From contig NZ_CP133777.1 in assembly GCF_034347385.1 (NCBI RefSeq), positions 434,001 through 498,000 of the forward strand: a stretch of 64,000 nt of DNA, read 5' to 3'. Below, in pieces: positions 36,128-45,985 of the stretch. Each line of letters begins with the position of its first letter. The first letter of the stretch is position 1. The stretch is from Actimicrobium sp. CCC2.4. GTDB taxonomy: Bacteria > Pseudomonadota > Gammaproteobacteria > Burkholderiales > Burkholderiaceae_D. Both the position numbers and the translations under genes were made by a program. Under the pieces are notes generated by a model. It was given only the letters and a program-made list of their open reading frames with translations, did not search any database and was not told where the DNA came from.

Positions 36128-36916
36128 ATGAAAAAAATCGCACTCTGGCTGATGGCACTCACGATGGCGTTTAACGTCAATACCGTTGTTGCCGCCGATG
36201 TTCTGCTTGGCCCTGGCGACGTGATCAAAGTCTCCGTCTTTGGCAATCCTGACCTCAGTCTGGAAACCCGCGTCAGTCAAACCGGCAGCATCAGCTTTCC
36301 GCTAATCGGCGAAGTCGCCATCGGCGGCCTGGCCGCCTCCGAAGCCGAAAAGAAAATCGCCAGCATGCTCGAAACCGGTGGATTCCTGCGCAAGCCGCAG
36401 GTCAACTTGCTGGTAACTGTCCTGCAAAGCCAGCAAGTCTCGGTGCTAGGCCAGGTCACTCGTCCCGGACGTTACCCGATCGACGGCACCCGCACACTCA
36501 CTGACATCCTGGCATTGGCCGGCGGTGTTGGTCCCGATGGTGGCGATATCGTCACGATAGTGCGTACCCGTGATGGCCAAACCACCAAGGAAGCGATCGA
36601 CCTGGTCGAGATGATGCGTTCCGGCGACTTCAACAAAAACCTCGAGCTGACCAGCAACGATGTTGTCTACGTCGAGCGTGCCCCCCGTTTTTACATCTAC
36701 GGTGAAGTGCAGCGTGCCGGCTTCTTCCGCCTCGAGCGCGATATGACCGTACTGCAAGCCTTGTCGGCAGGCGGCGGACTTAGCCCGCGCGGTACCGAAC
36801 GGGGAATCCGGATCAAGCGACGTGATGCCGATGGAAAGCTCTCGGAGATCAGCGCCAAGATGGACGATCTGCTGAAAGTCGACGATGTGGTCTTCGTGAA
36901 AGAAAGTATGTTCTGA
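36128..36916 (+). CDS. epsE: Polysaccharide export protein EpsE (Wza-like)
   Basis: This is a 262-residue protein with a cleavable signal (ending VVAADV, about residue 22) and no lipobox cysteine. The Poly_export domain begins LGPGDVIKVSVFGNPDLS, and two SLBB repeats follow (VSVLGQVTRPGRYPIDGTR and FYIYGEVQRAGFFRLERDM). It should form the periplasmic/outer membrane export channel. It starts 51 bp after epsD. Confidence 0.92.
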   Translation: MKKIALWLMALTMAFNVNTVVAADVLLGPGDVIKVSVFGNPDLSLETRVSQTGSISFPLIGEVAIGGLAASEAEKKIASMLETGGFLRKPQVNLLVTVLQSQQVSVLGQVTRPGRYPIDGTRTLTDILALAGGVGPDGGDIVTIVRTRDGQTTKEAIDLVEMMRSGDFNKNLELTSNDVVYVERAPRFYIYGEVQRAGFFRLERDMTVLQALSAGGGLSPRGTERGIRIKRRDADGKLSEISAKMDDLLKVDDVVFVKESMF

Positions 36917-36936
36917 GGCGCGCAATGAAAACCAAA

Positions 36937-36954
36937 GCGGGCATCCCGACCCGC
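36937..36954 (+). other. Small hairpin in the epsE-epsF gap
   Basis: GCGGG-N8-CCCGC lies 20 nt after the epsE stop. With only 5 bp and no T-run it is more likely an mRNA processing or pausing structure than a terminator. Confidence 0.3.
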
Positions 36955-37004
36955 AAATAATGCATCGTGTTGCTAAGCATCGAAGTCCATTTGGAAAGTG
37001 AATC

Positions 37005-38426
37005 ATGAATTTAAGCCAGTTGCTGTTTGCCCTGCGCGCCCGCTACAAACTGATCCTGCTGACGCTGGTGTTGACCGTAACGGCAACGGTTGTGGTCAGT
37101 CTGTTGCTACCAAAGACCTATTTGGCCAGCACCGCGCTGGTCGTCAATTACAAGGGTGTCGATCAGGTTACTGGCCTGTCATTGCTCACACAGATGCAGG
37201 CCGGCTATGTCGCCACCCAAGTGGACATCATCAAGAGCAAAAGCGTCGCCTTCAAAGTCATCGATGAATTGCGACTGGCAGACAGTCCCGCAGTACAACA
37301 GCAGTTCCTTGATGCAACAAATGGCGTCGGCACCATTCGAGACTGGCTCGCCAATCTGCTGCTAGCCAACGTCGATGTCATCCCCTCGCGCGAAAGCAGC
37401 GTACTCACTATTGTCTTCAAAGGAAGCGAGCCGCAATTCGTCTCCGCCGTCGCCAACGCCTTTGCCAAGGCGTATATGCAACTGACGGTGCAGCTGAAGA
37501 CAGAGCCTGCGCAGCAAGCCTCCGGATACATCAATACCCAGATCAAAGAATTGCGGGACCGGTACGAGCAGTCGCAAAACCGCTTGTCCGACTATCAGCA
37601 AAAGAACAATATTTTTAGCGCAGACAACCGTCTCGATGTAGAAACCGCGCGCCTCAACGAACTATCGTCACAGCTCGTTCAGGTGCAAGGACTCGCAATG
37701 GAAGCGGTCTCGCGCCAGCGTCAGGCAACCGGTAATGCCGGCGAATCTCCTGATGTACAAAACAACCCGTTGATCCAGGGTCTCAAATCGTCGCTGGCCG
37801 TTGCCGAAGCAAAGTTCAGCGAAATCTCCAAGCGGCTCGCTGAAAACCACCCGCAATATATTTCTGCCAAAGCAGAAATCGACAAGATGCGTGCAACCCT
37901 CAACGAACAAGTGATGACAGCCTCGGCCAGTGTCGCTACCAGTGCCCGGATCTACCAGCAACGCGAAGCAGAACTCCGCTCGGCACTGACCACCCAAAAG
38001 ACCAAGGTTATGGCACTCAATGGTGCCCGCGATGAGTTCAACATCCTCACCAACGAGACCGAAAACACCCGTCGTGCGTACGAAGCTGCTTCCCAGCGCT
38101 TCAACCAGACCAGCCTGGAAAGTCAGTCCAAGCAAGCGGACATTGCAGTACTCACAGCAGCCACAGCGCCAGGATCACCAGCGGGACCACGTATCTTGGT
38201 TAACACCGTGTTGTCATTCGTGGTCGGCCTACTGCTAGGCGTTGGTGCAGCACTTGGCATGGAGTTCCTGGACCAGCGTATCCGGTCGGCATCGCAGTTA
38301 TCAGAAACCTTCGGTCTGCCAGTACTCGGCATCATCGAAAAATCCCGTGCGATTTCTCAGAAGCGTTCGTACAAGCCCTTGCGCCACCCGGGTGATGGCT
38401 TTCCGATGACGACAGGCAGAACATGA
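37005..38426 (+). CDS. epsF: Chain length determinant protein EpsF (Wzz-like)
   Basis: This is a 473-residue polysaccharide co-polymerase. Transmembrane helix 1 is at about 14-34, a long periplasmic coiled-coil (about 180-380, with [20 protein letters not shown]) follows, and helix 2 at about 405-425 ([18 protein letters not shown]) is preceded by the Pro-rich APGSPAGPR. The C-terminal ~50 residues are cytoplasmic. It should set polymer length together with EpsG. Confidence 0.93.
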   Translation: MNLSQLLFALRARYKLILLTLVLTVTATVVVSLLLPKTYLASTALVVNYKGVDQVTGLSLLTQMQAGYVATQVDIIKSKSVAFKVIDELRLADSPAVQQQFLDATNGVGTIRDWLANLLLANVDVIPSRESSVLTIVFKGSEPQFVSAVANAFAKAYMQLTVQLKTEPAQQASGYINTQIKELRDRYEQSQNRLSDYQQKNNIFSADNRLDVETARLNELSSQLVQVQGLAMEAVSRQRQATGNAGESPDVQNNPLIQGLKSSLAVAEAKFSEISKRLAENHPQYISAKAEIDKMRATLNEQVMTASASVATSARIYQQREAELRSALTTQKTKVMALNGARDEFNILTNETENTRRAYEAASQRFNQTSLESQSKQADIAVLTAATAPGSPAGPRILVNTVLSFVVGLLLGVGAALGMEFLDQRIRSASQLSETFGLPVLGIIEKSRAISQKRSYKPLRHPGDGFPMTTGRT

Positions 38427-38490
38427 CCTGCACCGAATTCGTTAGCACAATGCGCCGTATCAGCACAACGATCACCACGGAGTACCAGTC

Positions 38491-39393
38491 ATGAACCAGA
38501 ATCCCCCTCTGCAGCCAGGCGTCATTACCGAGTTTCGCAACAAGTCGCAGGCCGTTGTGCCGGACCGTTCGATCGGCTCCATTCTCGTCAATGTCGGCCG
38601 CTTGACAGCGCTCGATGCTGAAAAAATCATGCGTTACCAGCGCGAATGCAACGTCCGTTTTGGTGACGCCGCGATCGAACTGGGCCTGTTGAAGCCAGCC
38701 GATATCGACTTTGCCCTGTCACGTCAGTTCGAATACGCTTATCTGTTACCCGGACAAAGCAAAATCAGCGAAGACGTCGTCGCTGCCTACGAGCCATTTA
38801 CCAATCGTGTCGAAGCCCTGCGCGCACTGCGCAACCAGCTCATTGCTCGCTGGTTCCAGACCGGACCTGAACGCCGTGCACTAGCTATTACCAGCGCCGA
38901 ACGCGAAGACGGCAGAAGTTTCCTGACATCCAACCTCGCGGTGGTCTTTTCGCAGCAAGGCCAGCGCACATTGCTGATCGATGCAGACATGCGCAATCCG
39001 CGTCAGCATCAATTGTTCAATCTCGAAAACCGGGTCGGCCTGTCATCCATCCTGTCCAGCCGCAATGGTATCGAGTCAATACAGAACGTCCCTGAACTCG
39101 AAAACCTGTCCGTGCTGACAGCTGGTGCACCACCACCCAACCCGCTTGAACTGCTCGGTCGTCCGCTCTTCAGCGAAATGCTGCAGGAACTGGCAAGCCA
39201 GTTCGATGTAATCCTCATCGACACCCCGGCCGGTGACGAATTTGCCGATGCGCAGACCATCGCCGCACGAGCCGGTGCCGCCATCGTCGTCACTCGCCAA
39301 AACGTCAGTCATGTGAGCAAGGTCGGCGACCTCATTGGCCGCCTGTCCGAAACACGCATCCAGCTCGTCGGTACCGTACTGAACAATTTCTGA
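38491..39393 (+). CDS. epsG: Chain length determinant tyrosine-kinase-like protein EpsG
   Basis: This is a 300-residue protein of the BY-kinase/ParA-like ATPase family. The first ~110 residues resemble a GspE_N/MshEN-like domain (VGRLTALDAEKIMRYQRE). The nucleotide region has SAEREDGRSFLTSNLAVVFS where the Walker A Lys is Arg142, then LLIDADMRNPRQH (Walker A') and VILIDTPAGDE (Walker B). There is no C-terminal Tyr cluster. The family label is from XrtB loci. It should act with EpsF in polymer length control. Confidence 0.9.
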   Translation: MNQNPPLQPGVITEFRNKSQAVVPDRSIGSILVNVGRLTALDAEKIMRYQRECNVRFGDAAIELGLLKPADIDFALSRQFEYAYLLPGQSKISEDVVAAYEPFTNRVEALRALRNQLIARWFQTGPERRALAITSAEREDGRSFLTSNLAVVFSQQGQRTLLIDADMRNPRQHQLFNLENRVGLSSILSSRNGIESIQNVPELENLSVLTAGAPPPNPLELLGRPLFSEMLQELASQFDVILIDTPAGDEFADAQTIAARAGAAIVVTRQNVSHVSKVGDLIGRLSETRIQLVGTVLNNF

Positions 39394-39397
39394 CGCC

Positions 39398-41032
39398 ATG
39401 GCCACCACACTGAGCCAGCCAATCGCGGTCAATCGCGCGCAGTTCCTGCCATGGATCTTGATCCTTGTTGGCTTATGTGCAGTGTATGGGCCAACGTTCT
39501 ATGACCTGTTTCACGGCGCCTGGAGTACCGAGAAGAACGCCCAGGGCCCGATCGTCATGGGCGTCTCGTTCTACTTCCTGTATTACCGCGTAAAGCAGTT
39601 GCTTGAGCGTGGCTTGTTCGATCGATCACCTGCGCCGGTCGTCGGCAGCCTGATGCTGGGTTTCGGGTTGCTCTGCTACGCTGTGGGTCGTTCGCAAAGC
39701 GTGCTGTTGCTGGAAGTCGGTTCGCTGGTTGTTGTGCTGTCAGGCATGGTGGTGACGTTCTACGGCGTACGTACCTGGTCACGGATGTGGTTCGCTTTCT
39801 TTTTCATGCTATTCATGATTCCGTTGCCCGCATCGGTGGTGGACGCGGTAACGCAACCTCTGAAAATTGGCGTTTCCTATGCGACCGAACACCTGCTGTA
39901 TTGGGCTGGCTATCCGATCGCCCGCAGCGGTGTGATTCTAACCATCGGTCAGTATCAGTTGCTGGTTGCCGATGCCTGTGCAGGATTGAACTCCCTGTTT
40001 GTCCTGGAAGCGCTCGGTCTGCTGTACATGAACCTCGTACGTCATTCGTCGGTTGTGCGCAACGTAGTGCTGGCTACCCTGATCGTACCGATATCGTTCG
40101 CGGCCAATACCATCCGGATTATCTTCCTCGCACTAATTACCTATTATTTTGGCGACGCTGCCGGACAGGGCTTTGTCCATGGATTCTCCGGCATCGTCCT
40201 GTTCCTCAGCGCGTTGTTACTGATCATTAGTGTCGATGGCGTAATCAGCCGGCTCGTGCGCGACAAGGCGGTAACGCCAACTTTACCGGTTGGTCTTAGT
40301 TGTGCATCGAAGTCAGTTAGGCTCAAGGCCTGGCGAGCTGTTAGGGCGGTCACTAGCAAAGCATCGCTGGCTATCATGCTGGCCATGTTCGTGGCTGTCG
40401 GTGCCACTTATGCACTGACGCCGGTGATGGGCAAGTCCAAGGCGATGGCACCACTGGCGACCAGTGTGCCGACGCAATTTGGAGAATGGACAGAAATCAA
40501 ATCATTGATTGTTCAAGCAGATTTGACTGCGATGGAGGACGGGAAAAAAAGCATAGATCAGCCCTATGACGATGTACTAACGCGCACTTACGTCAACAAA
40601 GCGGGCGATCAGGTGATGTTGGCTTTGGCCTATGCCAAAGAGCAACGGCAAGATGTGAAGATTCACCTGCCGGAAGTGTGTTACCCAGCGCAGGGATACC
40701 AGGTATTGTCAAATATTCCGACATCGTTGGCGGTGCTTCCGGACGGCGGCTCCGTTCCCGGAAAACGATTGCTAACCACAGGGAACGGCCGAACCGAGGC
40801 TGTGAGCTATTGGGTACGGATTGGAGACGCCTATCCCAGAGGTGGATTGGCTACACGTTTGAAAATTTTCAGAGATGGCATTGGTGGCAACGTGACTGAT
40901 GGAATGCTGGTTCGGGCGTCGATGTTGATAAACGATGCCAAGGATTCAGAAAGAGCATATAAAATCCAAGAAGATTTTTTAAAAGAAATTGTGGCGGCCG
41001 TAAATTCGAACAGTAATGTCTTGATTAATTGA
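39398..41032 (+). CDS. xrtB: Exosortase B fused to EpsI (EpsH-EpsI fusion)
   Basis: This is a 544-residue fusion. Residues 1-~290 are an eight-helix exosortase with the conserved Cys194 (ADACAGLNSLF), Arg240 (AANTIRIIFL) and His261 (GFVHGFSG), the proposed Cys-Arg-His catalytic set. After a linker and one more helix (about 322-342), the C-terminal domain (about 355-544) is EpsI/DUF3485-like (FGEWTEIKS, DVKIHLPEVCYPAQGYQ). Exosortases process PEP-CTERM proteins; EpsI is needed for polymer production. It starts 4 bp after epsG. Its last codons are AT-rich. Confidence 0.9.
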   Translation: MATTLSQPIAVNRAQFLPWILILVGLCAVYGPTFYDLFHGAWSTEKNAQGPIVMGVSFYFLYYRVKQLLERGLFDRSPAPVVGSLMLGFGLLCYAVGRSQSVLLLEVGSLVVVLSGMVVTFYGVRTWSRMWFAFFFMLFMIPLPASVVDAVTQPLKIGVSYATEHLLYWAGYPIARSGVILTIGQYQLLVADACAGLNSLFVLEALGLLYMNLVRHSSVVRNVVLATLIVPISFAANTIRIIFLALITYYFGDAAGQGFVHGFSGIVLFLSALLLIISVDGVISRLVRDKAVTPTLPVGLSCASKSVRLKAWRAVRAVTSKASLAIMLAMFVAVGATYALTPVMGKSKAMAPLATSVPTQFGEWTEIKSLIVQADLTAMEDGKKSIDQPYDDVLTRTYVNKAGDQVMLALAYAKEQRQDVKIHLPEVCYPAQGYQVLSNIPTSLAVLPDGGSVPGKRLLTTGNGRTEAVSYWVRIGDAYPRGGLATRLKIFRDGIGGNVTDGMLVRASMLINDAKDSERAYKIQEDFLKEIVAAVNSNSNVLIN

Positions 41033-41212
41033 GTGACAATTAATTAATAAAATCTATGTTATTGAATTATAAATACGTAAAACTACTCAAAGAAATCGGT
41101 GGCTAAGTTTAAATGCGGGCAAGTAATTTTACATTATTTGTCCTGATGCACTCATTCAACATTAGATCATTTTGTCCTTCATGCCAACCCCCGTGCTAAA
41201 TAGAAATACCCT

Positions 41213-42679
41213 ATGAAAGATGAACTGGAAAAAGGTGTTGCCTGGCTCGCCGCTTCAAAAATACTAGTAAATATATTAGCGCTTTTCAGTACTTTACTAC
41301 TCGCTCGATATCTTAGTCCGGATGATTTCGGCGTTGCGTCATTAGCTTTTTCAATACTTGCGATCATTGGCGCTTTAACTGAACTGACTCTCGGTTCCGC
41401 TCTGATTCACCATGCAAATCCCACTGATGATCATTTCCATACGGCATGGACTCTGAACTTATGCAGGGCGATGATAGTTGGACTAATACTGGCTATTGCT
41501 GCACCAATAGCGGCTGCTATTTATAAAGAGCCCCGGTTGATTAATATTATGCTTGTGCTTGGCGCTTCGGTTGCAATGTCAGGATTTAATAATCCGAAGA
41601 CGATCTTATTTTTAAGAAATCTCGTTTTCTGGCAAGATTTTTTAATTAGCGTGTCACAGAAACTGGCAGGTTTCATTGCAGGTGCTTTGATTGCAATCAT
41701 TTACCAAAGTTATTGGGCATTAGTAGTCGGAATGCTGGCTTCTCAAATTGTCGGAATTATAGTGTCTTATGTTGTTATTCCTTTCAAACCTAAATTTATA
41801 TTCCGATATACAAAAGAGCTTTTATCTTTTTCGGTATGGTTAATGCTGGGGCAAGTAATTAATACTTTGAACTCAAAGCTAGATTTTCTTTTGATCGGTG
41901 GGGTGCTGGGCAGACCCGCTCTCGGTTATTACACAGTTGGCGATAACCTTGCGTCAATGCCGTCTAGGGAAATGATAGCTCCACTTCAATTTACGCTTTT
42001 CCCGGGCTTTGCAAAAATCAAAGACGATTTAGATAGGCTAAAACAAGCCTACAAATCTGCTCAAGGATTGATTTCTGCCCTTGCACTGCCAGTTGGCTTC
42101 GGCTTCGCCTTGATTGCTCACCCCCTTGTGTTGCTATGGATGGGAAGCAAGTGGCTGCCTTCGGTGATTGTTATCCAAATTCTGTGCTGTATCTTTGCGA
42201 TTCAAACACTGAGCTCATCGGTTCACCCGTTAGCTATGGCAAAAGGTCAGACGAAGCTGTTATTTCGAAGGGATGTATTGAATTTAGCGATACGTTTACC
42301 GATGATTTTAATCGGCATGTATTTCTGGGGGCTGCTGGGGATTATTTATGCAAGGGCCATTTCCGGGTTAATTGCTATGTATATCAACATGAGATTTGTT
42401 CGCAATATGATTGGAATAGGGGTTGTCGAACAATTAGGATTTAGTATGCGGTCAGCCGTTAGCGTCATAATAATGGTCCTTGGTGTCCTGTATATCGAAT
42501 ATTTAATAGGTCAAGATGGAACATCAACTGGATTATTCTTAAAGTTGATCGCCTTTATAGCTGTTGGTGCTTTCTTGTATATATCAACACATTTGATGCT
42601 TTGGAGGATGGCAGACAAACCCCACGGTCCGGAAGTTGAAATACTAAGAATTATTAATAAAATATTAAAGAAAATTTAA
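41213..42679 (+). CDS. Polysaccharide flippase (Wzx-like, MOP superfamily)
   Basis: This is a 488-residue protein with about 12-14 hydrophobic helices and the opening GVAWLAASKILVNILALFST. The WzxC/polysacc_synt_3 type is shown by LLLARYLSPDDFGVASLAF and by SKLDFLLIGGVLG in the middle. It should flip the lipid-linked repeat unit to the periplasm. It marks the point where the region becomes AT-rich, typical of horizontally exchanged glycan modules. Confidence 0.9.
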   Translation: MKDELEKGVAWLAASKILVNILALFSTLLLARYLSPDDFGVASLAFSILAIIGALTELTLGSALIHHANPTDDHFHTAWTLNLCRAMIVGLILAIAAPIAAAIYKEPRLINIMLVLGASVAMSGFNNPKTILFLRNLVFWQDFLISVSQKLAGFIAGALIAIIYQSYWALVVGMLASQIVGIIVSYVVIPFKPKFIFRYTKELLSFSVWLMLGQVINTLNSKLDFLLIGGVLGRPALGYYTVGDNLASMPSREMIAPLQFTLFPGFAKIKDDLDRLKQAYKSAQGLISALALPVGFGFALIAHPLVLLWMGSKWLPSVIVIQILCCIFAIQTLSSSVHPLAMAKGQTKLLFRRDVLNLAIRLPMILIGMYFWGLLGIIYARAISGLIAMYINMRFVRNMIGIGVVEQLGFSMRSAVSVIIMVLGVLYIEYLIGQDGTSTGLFLKLIAFIAVGAFLYISTHLMLWRMADKPHGPEVEILRIINKILKKI

Positions 42680-42820
42680 CGATAAAACCATTATTCAAAA
42701 TGTATCAAGGATTTTTTAGATTTCAGTTCGTTTATTATCTGGTACTTAAAAATTCGAATTGGAATTTCTGTGTACCAAAATTCAATATACCAATAATAAA
42801 ATTATTCCGGAAATATTTAT

Positions 42821-43771
42821 ATGAAAAAAATATCGGTGATCATACCTGTTTTTAATGGCGCTCAATTTATTGCTGAGACTGTCAGGTCGGTTCTTAGGCA
42901 AACATATAAAGATTACGAATTAATTATTGTCAATGATGGTTCGGCTGATGGCACTCTCGAAAAGCTGAAAGAATTTGGGATGGCGGTAAATATAATTTCC
43001 ATTCCGAATGGAGGTGTATCAAATGCTCGAAATACAGGTATTAAAGCCAGTTGTGGGGAGTACATTGCATTTTTGGATGCAGATGATTTATGGGAAGAAA
43101 ATAAATTAGAGCGGCAAATGAAAGTTTTTGAGCAATACCCTGATGTAGGGTTTTGCTGTTGCAATTATGTTCAGGAAAATAATGGAGTCAACCATTTCGA
43201 TTTATTTTCAGACGACCATGCATTGATTATTGATGCGCCTATGAGCGAAAGCTCTGTCGTCACACTAATAAATTCTAATTTCGTTGGTACTTGTTCTAAT
43301 GTAATAATTAGGAAAAGCGTTTTGAGTCAGACCGGGCTGTTTAATACTGCACTAAAGCAGGCTGAAGACTATGATTTATGGCTTCGATGCTCTTTGGTGA
43401 CAAATTTTTTCGTTATGTCAGACGTTTTAATAATTAAAATAAATCACGAAACCAATTTAACAAATAATCAGTTGGAAACATGGCAATGCCACGAAAAAGT
43501 ACTGATGATGAGGTTGTCAGAAAAAATATATGTGGGCCGAAAATCTCTAATTACCTTAACGAATAAAAAATTATCGGAAGCGCAATATTATATTGGAGAC
43601 ATGTTTTTTAATAAAAGTGAATACCTAAATTGCTTAAAATACTATATTTCGGCTTTGCGCTCAAATAAAGAATTAAAAAACTATATTATTTTCTTGAGTT
43701 ATATTTTGAAGAAAGCAAGTCGCTTGATTCTTGAGTTTTCGAAAGTTCGTGTTCGATACCGTGAGAATTAA
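42821..43771 (+). CDS. Family 2 glycosyltransferase
   Basis: This is a 316-residue GT-A enzyme. The N-terminal VIIPVFNGAQFIAETVRSVL binds the nucleotide sugar; the DxD-type motif is FLDADDLWEENKLERQ. The remaining C-terminal half lacks known domains. AT-rich codon use differs from the core genes. The donor sugar is unknown. It follows the flippase by 141 bp of AT-rich sequence. Confidence 0.88.
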   Translation: MKKISVIIPVFNGAQFIAETVRSVLRQTYKDYELIIVNDGSADGTLEKLKEFGMAVNIISIPNGGVSNARNTGIKASCGEYIAFLDADDLWEENKLERQMKVFEQYPDVGFCCCNYVQENNGVNHFDLFSDDHALIIDAPMSESSVVTLINSNFVGTCSNVIIRKSVLSQTGLFNTALKQAEDYDLWLRCSLVTNFFVMSDVLIIKINHETNLTNNQLETWQCHEKVLMMRLSEKIYVGRKSLITLTNKKLSEAQYYIGDMFFNKSEYLNCLKYYISALRSNKELKNYIIFLSYILKKASRLILEFSKVRVRYREN

Positions 43772-43842
43772 CAATTTTTTAAATTGTGAAGTCATTTTAA
43801 GTTGTAAAAGTAGAGTGGATGCAAAACGTGGAGTAATGCGAA

Positions 43843-44730
43843 GTGAAATTATATTACTATAAAGGTACAAAGCCGAATTTTGGTGATGATCTAAATTTGT
43901 CAATGTGGCCTCAGTTATTGCCTAATATATGGAATGATAACAGCGAGACAATTTTTTTGGGGATCGGCTCGATTCTTTTTAATTCATTTCCTGCGGAATC
44001 TAAAAAAATTGTTTTTGGGGCAGGCTATGGCGGTTATACCCCTCTGCCGAAAATTGATGAGAAATGGAAAGTGTATTTTGTTCGTGGAAAGTTGACGGCT
44101 AATTTACTAGGTATCGATCCTGCACTTGCTATTGGAGATTCAGCAATCTTGCTGCGGTCATGTATCAAACAACGCCCAGCCAAGTGTCACAAAGTTTCAT
44201 TCATGCCGCATTGGGAAAGTACCGATGATGGAGCATGGGAGCAAGTCTGCAAGCTCGCTTCTATCAATTATATTGATCCGAAAAAACCAGTTGATTACGT
44301 GTTAGATCAGATCCTTAAGTCAGAAGTGCTGATTACTGAAGCCATGCATGGCGCAATAGCGGCTGATGCACTAAGAGTACCTTGGATCGCTGTTACGCCG
44401 ATACAAAAACGCCATCAAATGAAATGGCACGACTGGGCTTCTGCGCTAGATTTGAAGTTGCACCCGCAGCACCTGGTACCTTCAACAATGGTAGAAACAG
44501 CAATAGAAATCGGTGGTGCCCAAGAATATATCGTTAGTCACATCAGAGCAAATAGAGGAAAGATAAATAAGATTTTTCCGGGATATTTTTTAGAAAAAGC
44601 AGCAGCGCGACTCAGGGTAATTAGTCAGAGTCCTCAAAGTCTTAGTCATGATCAGATTATTGAAACAGCACATTCGAAGATGTTGGAAAATATCGAGATT
44701 CTTATGGCTGACTTAAAGATAAATAAATGA
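43843..44730 (+). CDS. Polysaccharide pyruvyl transferase family protein
   Basis: This is a 295-residue protein with the family opening YYYKGTKPNFGDDLNLSMWP, the central LGIGSILFN, and the LITEAMHGAIAADALRVPWIA segment typical of PF04230 (ExoV/CsaB type). It should transfer a pyruvyl ketal from phosphoenolpyruvate to a sugar, giving the polymer negative charge. The start is GTG at 43843, the only one that keeps the conserved YYYKG. Confidence 0.88.
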   Translation: MKLYYYKGTKPNFGDDLNLSMWPQLLPNIWNDNSETIFLGIGSILFNSFPAESKKIVFGAGYGGYTPLPKIDEKWKVYFVRGKLTANLLGIDPALAIGDSAILLRSCIKQRPAKCHKVSFMPHWESTDDGAWEQVCKLASINYIDPKKPVDYVLDQILKSEVLITEAMHGAIAADALRVPWIAVTPIQKRHQMKWHDWASALDLKLHPQHLVPSTMVETAIEIGGAQEYIVSHIRANRGKINKIFPGYFLEKAAARLRVISQSPQSLSHDQIIETAHSKMLENIEILMADLKINK

Positions 44731-44800
44731 ATATGGCCGAAAGATCAATTTAATTTTTAATTGCAGTTTCGGATTTAAAATTATTTAAAGGAATTTTTAA

Positions 44801-45877
44801 TTGGCCAAAATAGATGTTTTGCTACCAGTACGTAATGGTTTGGAGTTTCTCGCAGAGTCACTTGATAGTGTCTGTAATCAGAGCTTTAAAGACTGGCGTC
44901 TTATTATTCTGGATCACGGCTCAACTGACGGTAGTCGAGAATTAGCGCAAGTGTATCAGGAGCGAGATCCTCGTATCGTGGTACATAGTTTTCCGAAGGC
45001 TAATGGCTTGGCCGATTTGCTCAATATGGGCATGGACCTTGCAGACTGCGAATATCTGATGAGACACGATGCAGACGATATCTGTTACCCGGAACGAATG
45101 GCAATAACATTAGCTGCTTTCAGTCGTGAGCCTGAGTGTATTGTGATTGGTGGTCAGTCGGATGTCATCAACGGTGCGGGTGAAAATATTGGTGAAAACT
45201 GTATGCCGGTCGGGAGAAACCGCGTAGCGGCGGCTAGTCTTTTCAGGAATCCGATCAGTCATCCCACAGCGATGCTGAGATTCTCCGAGTCGCAGAAGCT
45301 TGGGGTACGTTATGGTGTGGATTTTTTGAATGTGTTGCCTTCCGAGAAGAGCCTCGAAGTAAAAACGCTAGCAGAGGACTATTTTCTATTTGGTCAACTA
45401 GCAATTCTAGGAAAATGCACGAATCTGTCTGATAAGCTAATCAAGTATCGTTGGCACGGCAATAATATTAGCTCCACAAAATACGACGAACAATTAATCG
45501 TTGCTTTGCAAGTATCACGGTTTCTAATGAGATGTTTTAGCCAAATTCATAATTCGCCCTGGGTTGATCCCGCTCCTTTTTGTAATCATGGCGGGATTTT
45601 ATTTGATGTTAATAAAAGCAAGAATTTTGATGAGAAATATCTCCAGATTGAAAAAATTCTTCGGGCAGGATTTGGTGATTCCGATGGATTGACACGTGAA
45701 TTGACTTTTCGCGGCGTTATTTCTTCAAGGCGTGAATGGGAACTACTCTGGCGCTATAACAAATTCCGTTCGCAGGTAGTCACAGAAACCGGTGAGTGGA
45801 ATGCAATCAGGTCGTGGCTTATTCGGCACTTTCCCGGGAAGGCCCGTAAGTCAGTAGTCTCGGATGATTTTTTTTAG
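44801..45877 (+). CDS. Family 2 glycosyltransferase (DXD type)
   Basis: This is a 358-residue GT2 protein. It begins AKIDVLLPVRNGLEFLAESL and carries LILDHGSTDGSRELAQ and the metal motif MRHDADDICYPERM. The start is TTG at 44801 with AAAGGA upstream at a fair distance. The C-terminal part (YRWHGNNISSTK) is typical of GT2 enzymes for surface polymers. Substrate unknown. Confidence 0.88.
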   Translation: MAKIDVLLPVRNGLEFLAESLDSVCNQSFKDWRLIILDHGSTDGSRELAQVYQERDPRIVVHSFPKANGLADLLNMGMDLADCEYLMRHDADDICYPERMAITLAAFSREPECIVIGGQSDVINGAGENIGENCMPVGRNRVAAASLFRNPISHPTAMLRFSESQKLGVRYGVDFLNVLPSEKSLEVKTLAEDYFLFGQLAILGKCTNLSDKLIKYRWHGNNISSTKYDEQLIVALQVSRFLMRCFSQIHNSPWVDPAPFCNHGGILFDVNKSKNFDEKYLQIEKILRAGFGDSDGLTRELTFRGVISSRREWELLWRYNKFRSQVVTETGEWNAIRSWLIRHFPGKARKSVVSDDFF

Positions 45878-45985
45878 CAAGTCTTGCTATGGCGAAAGAC
45901 GGAGTTGAAAAATATTCGCTGTAAATCTGGTTAATGAATTTCAAAGTATCGCCAGTCAATATATTATTATATTTCAATAAAAATT

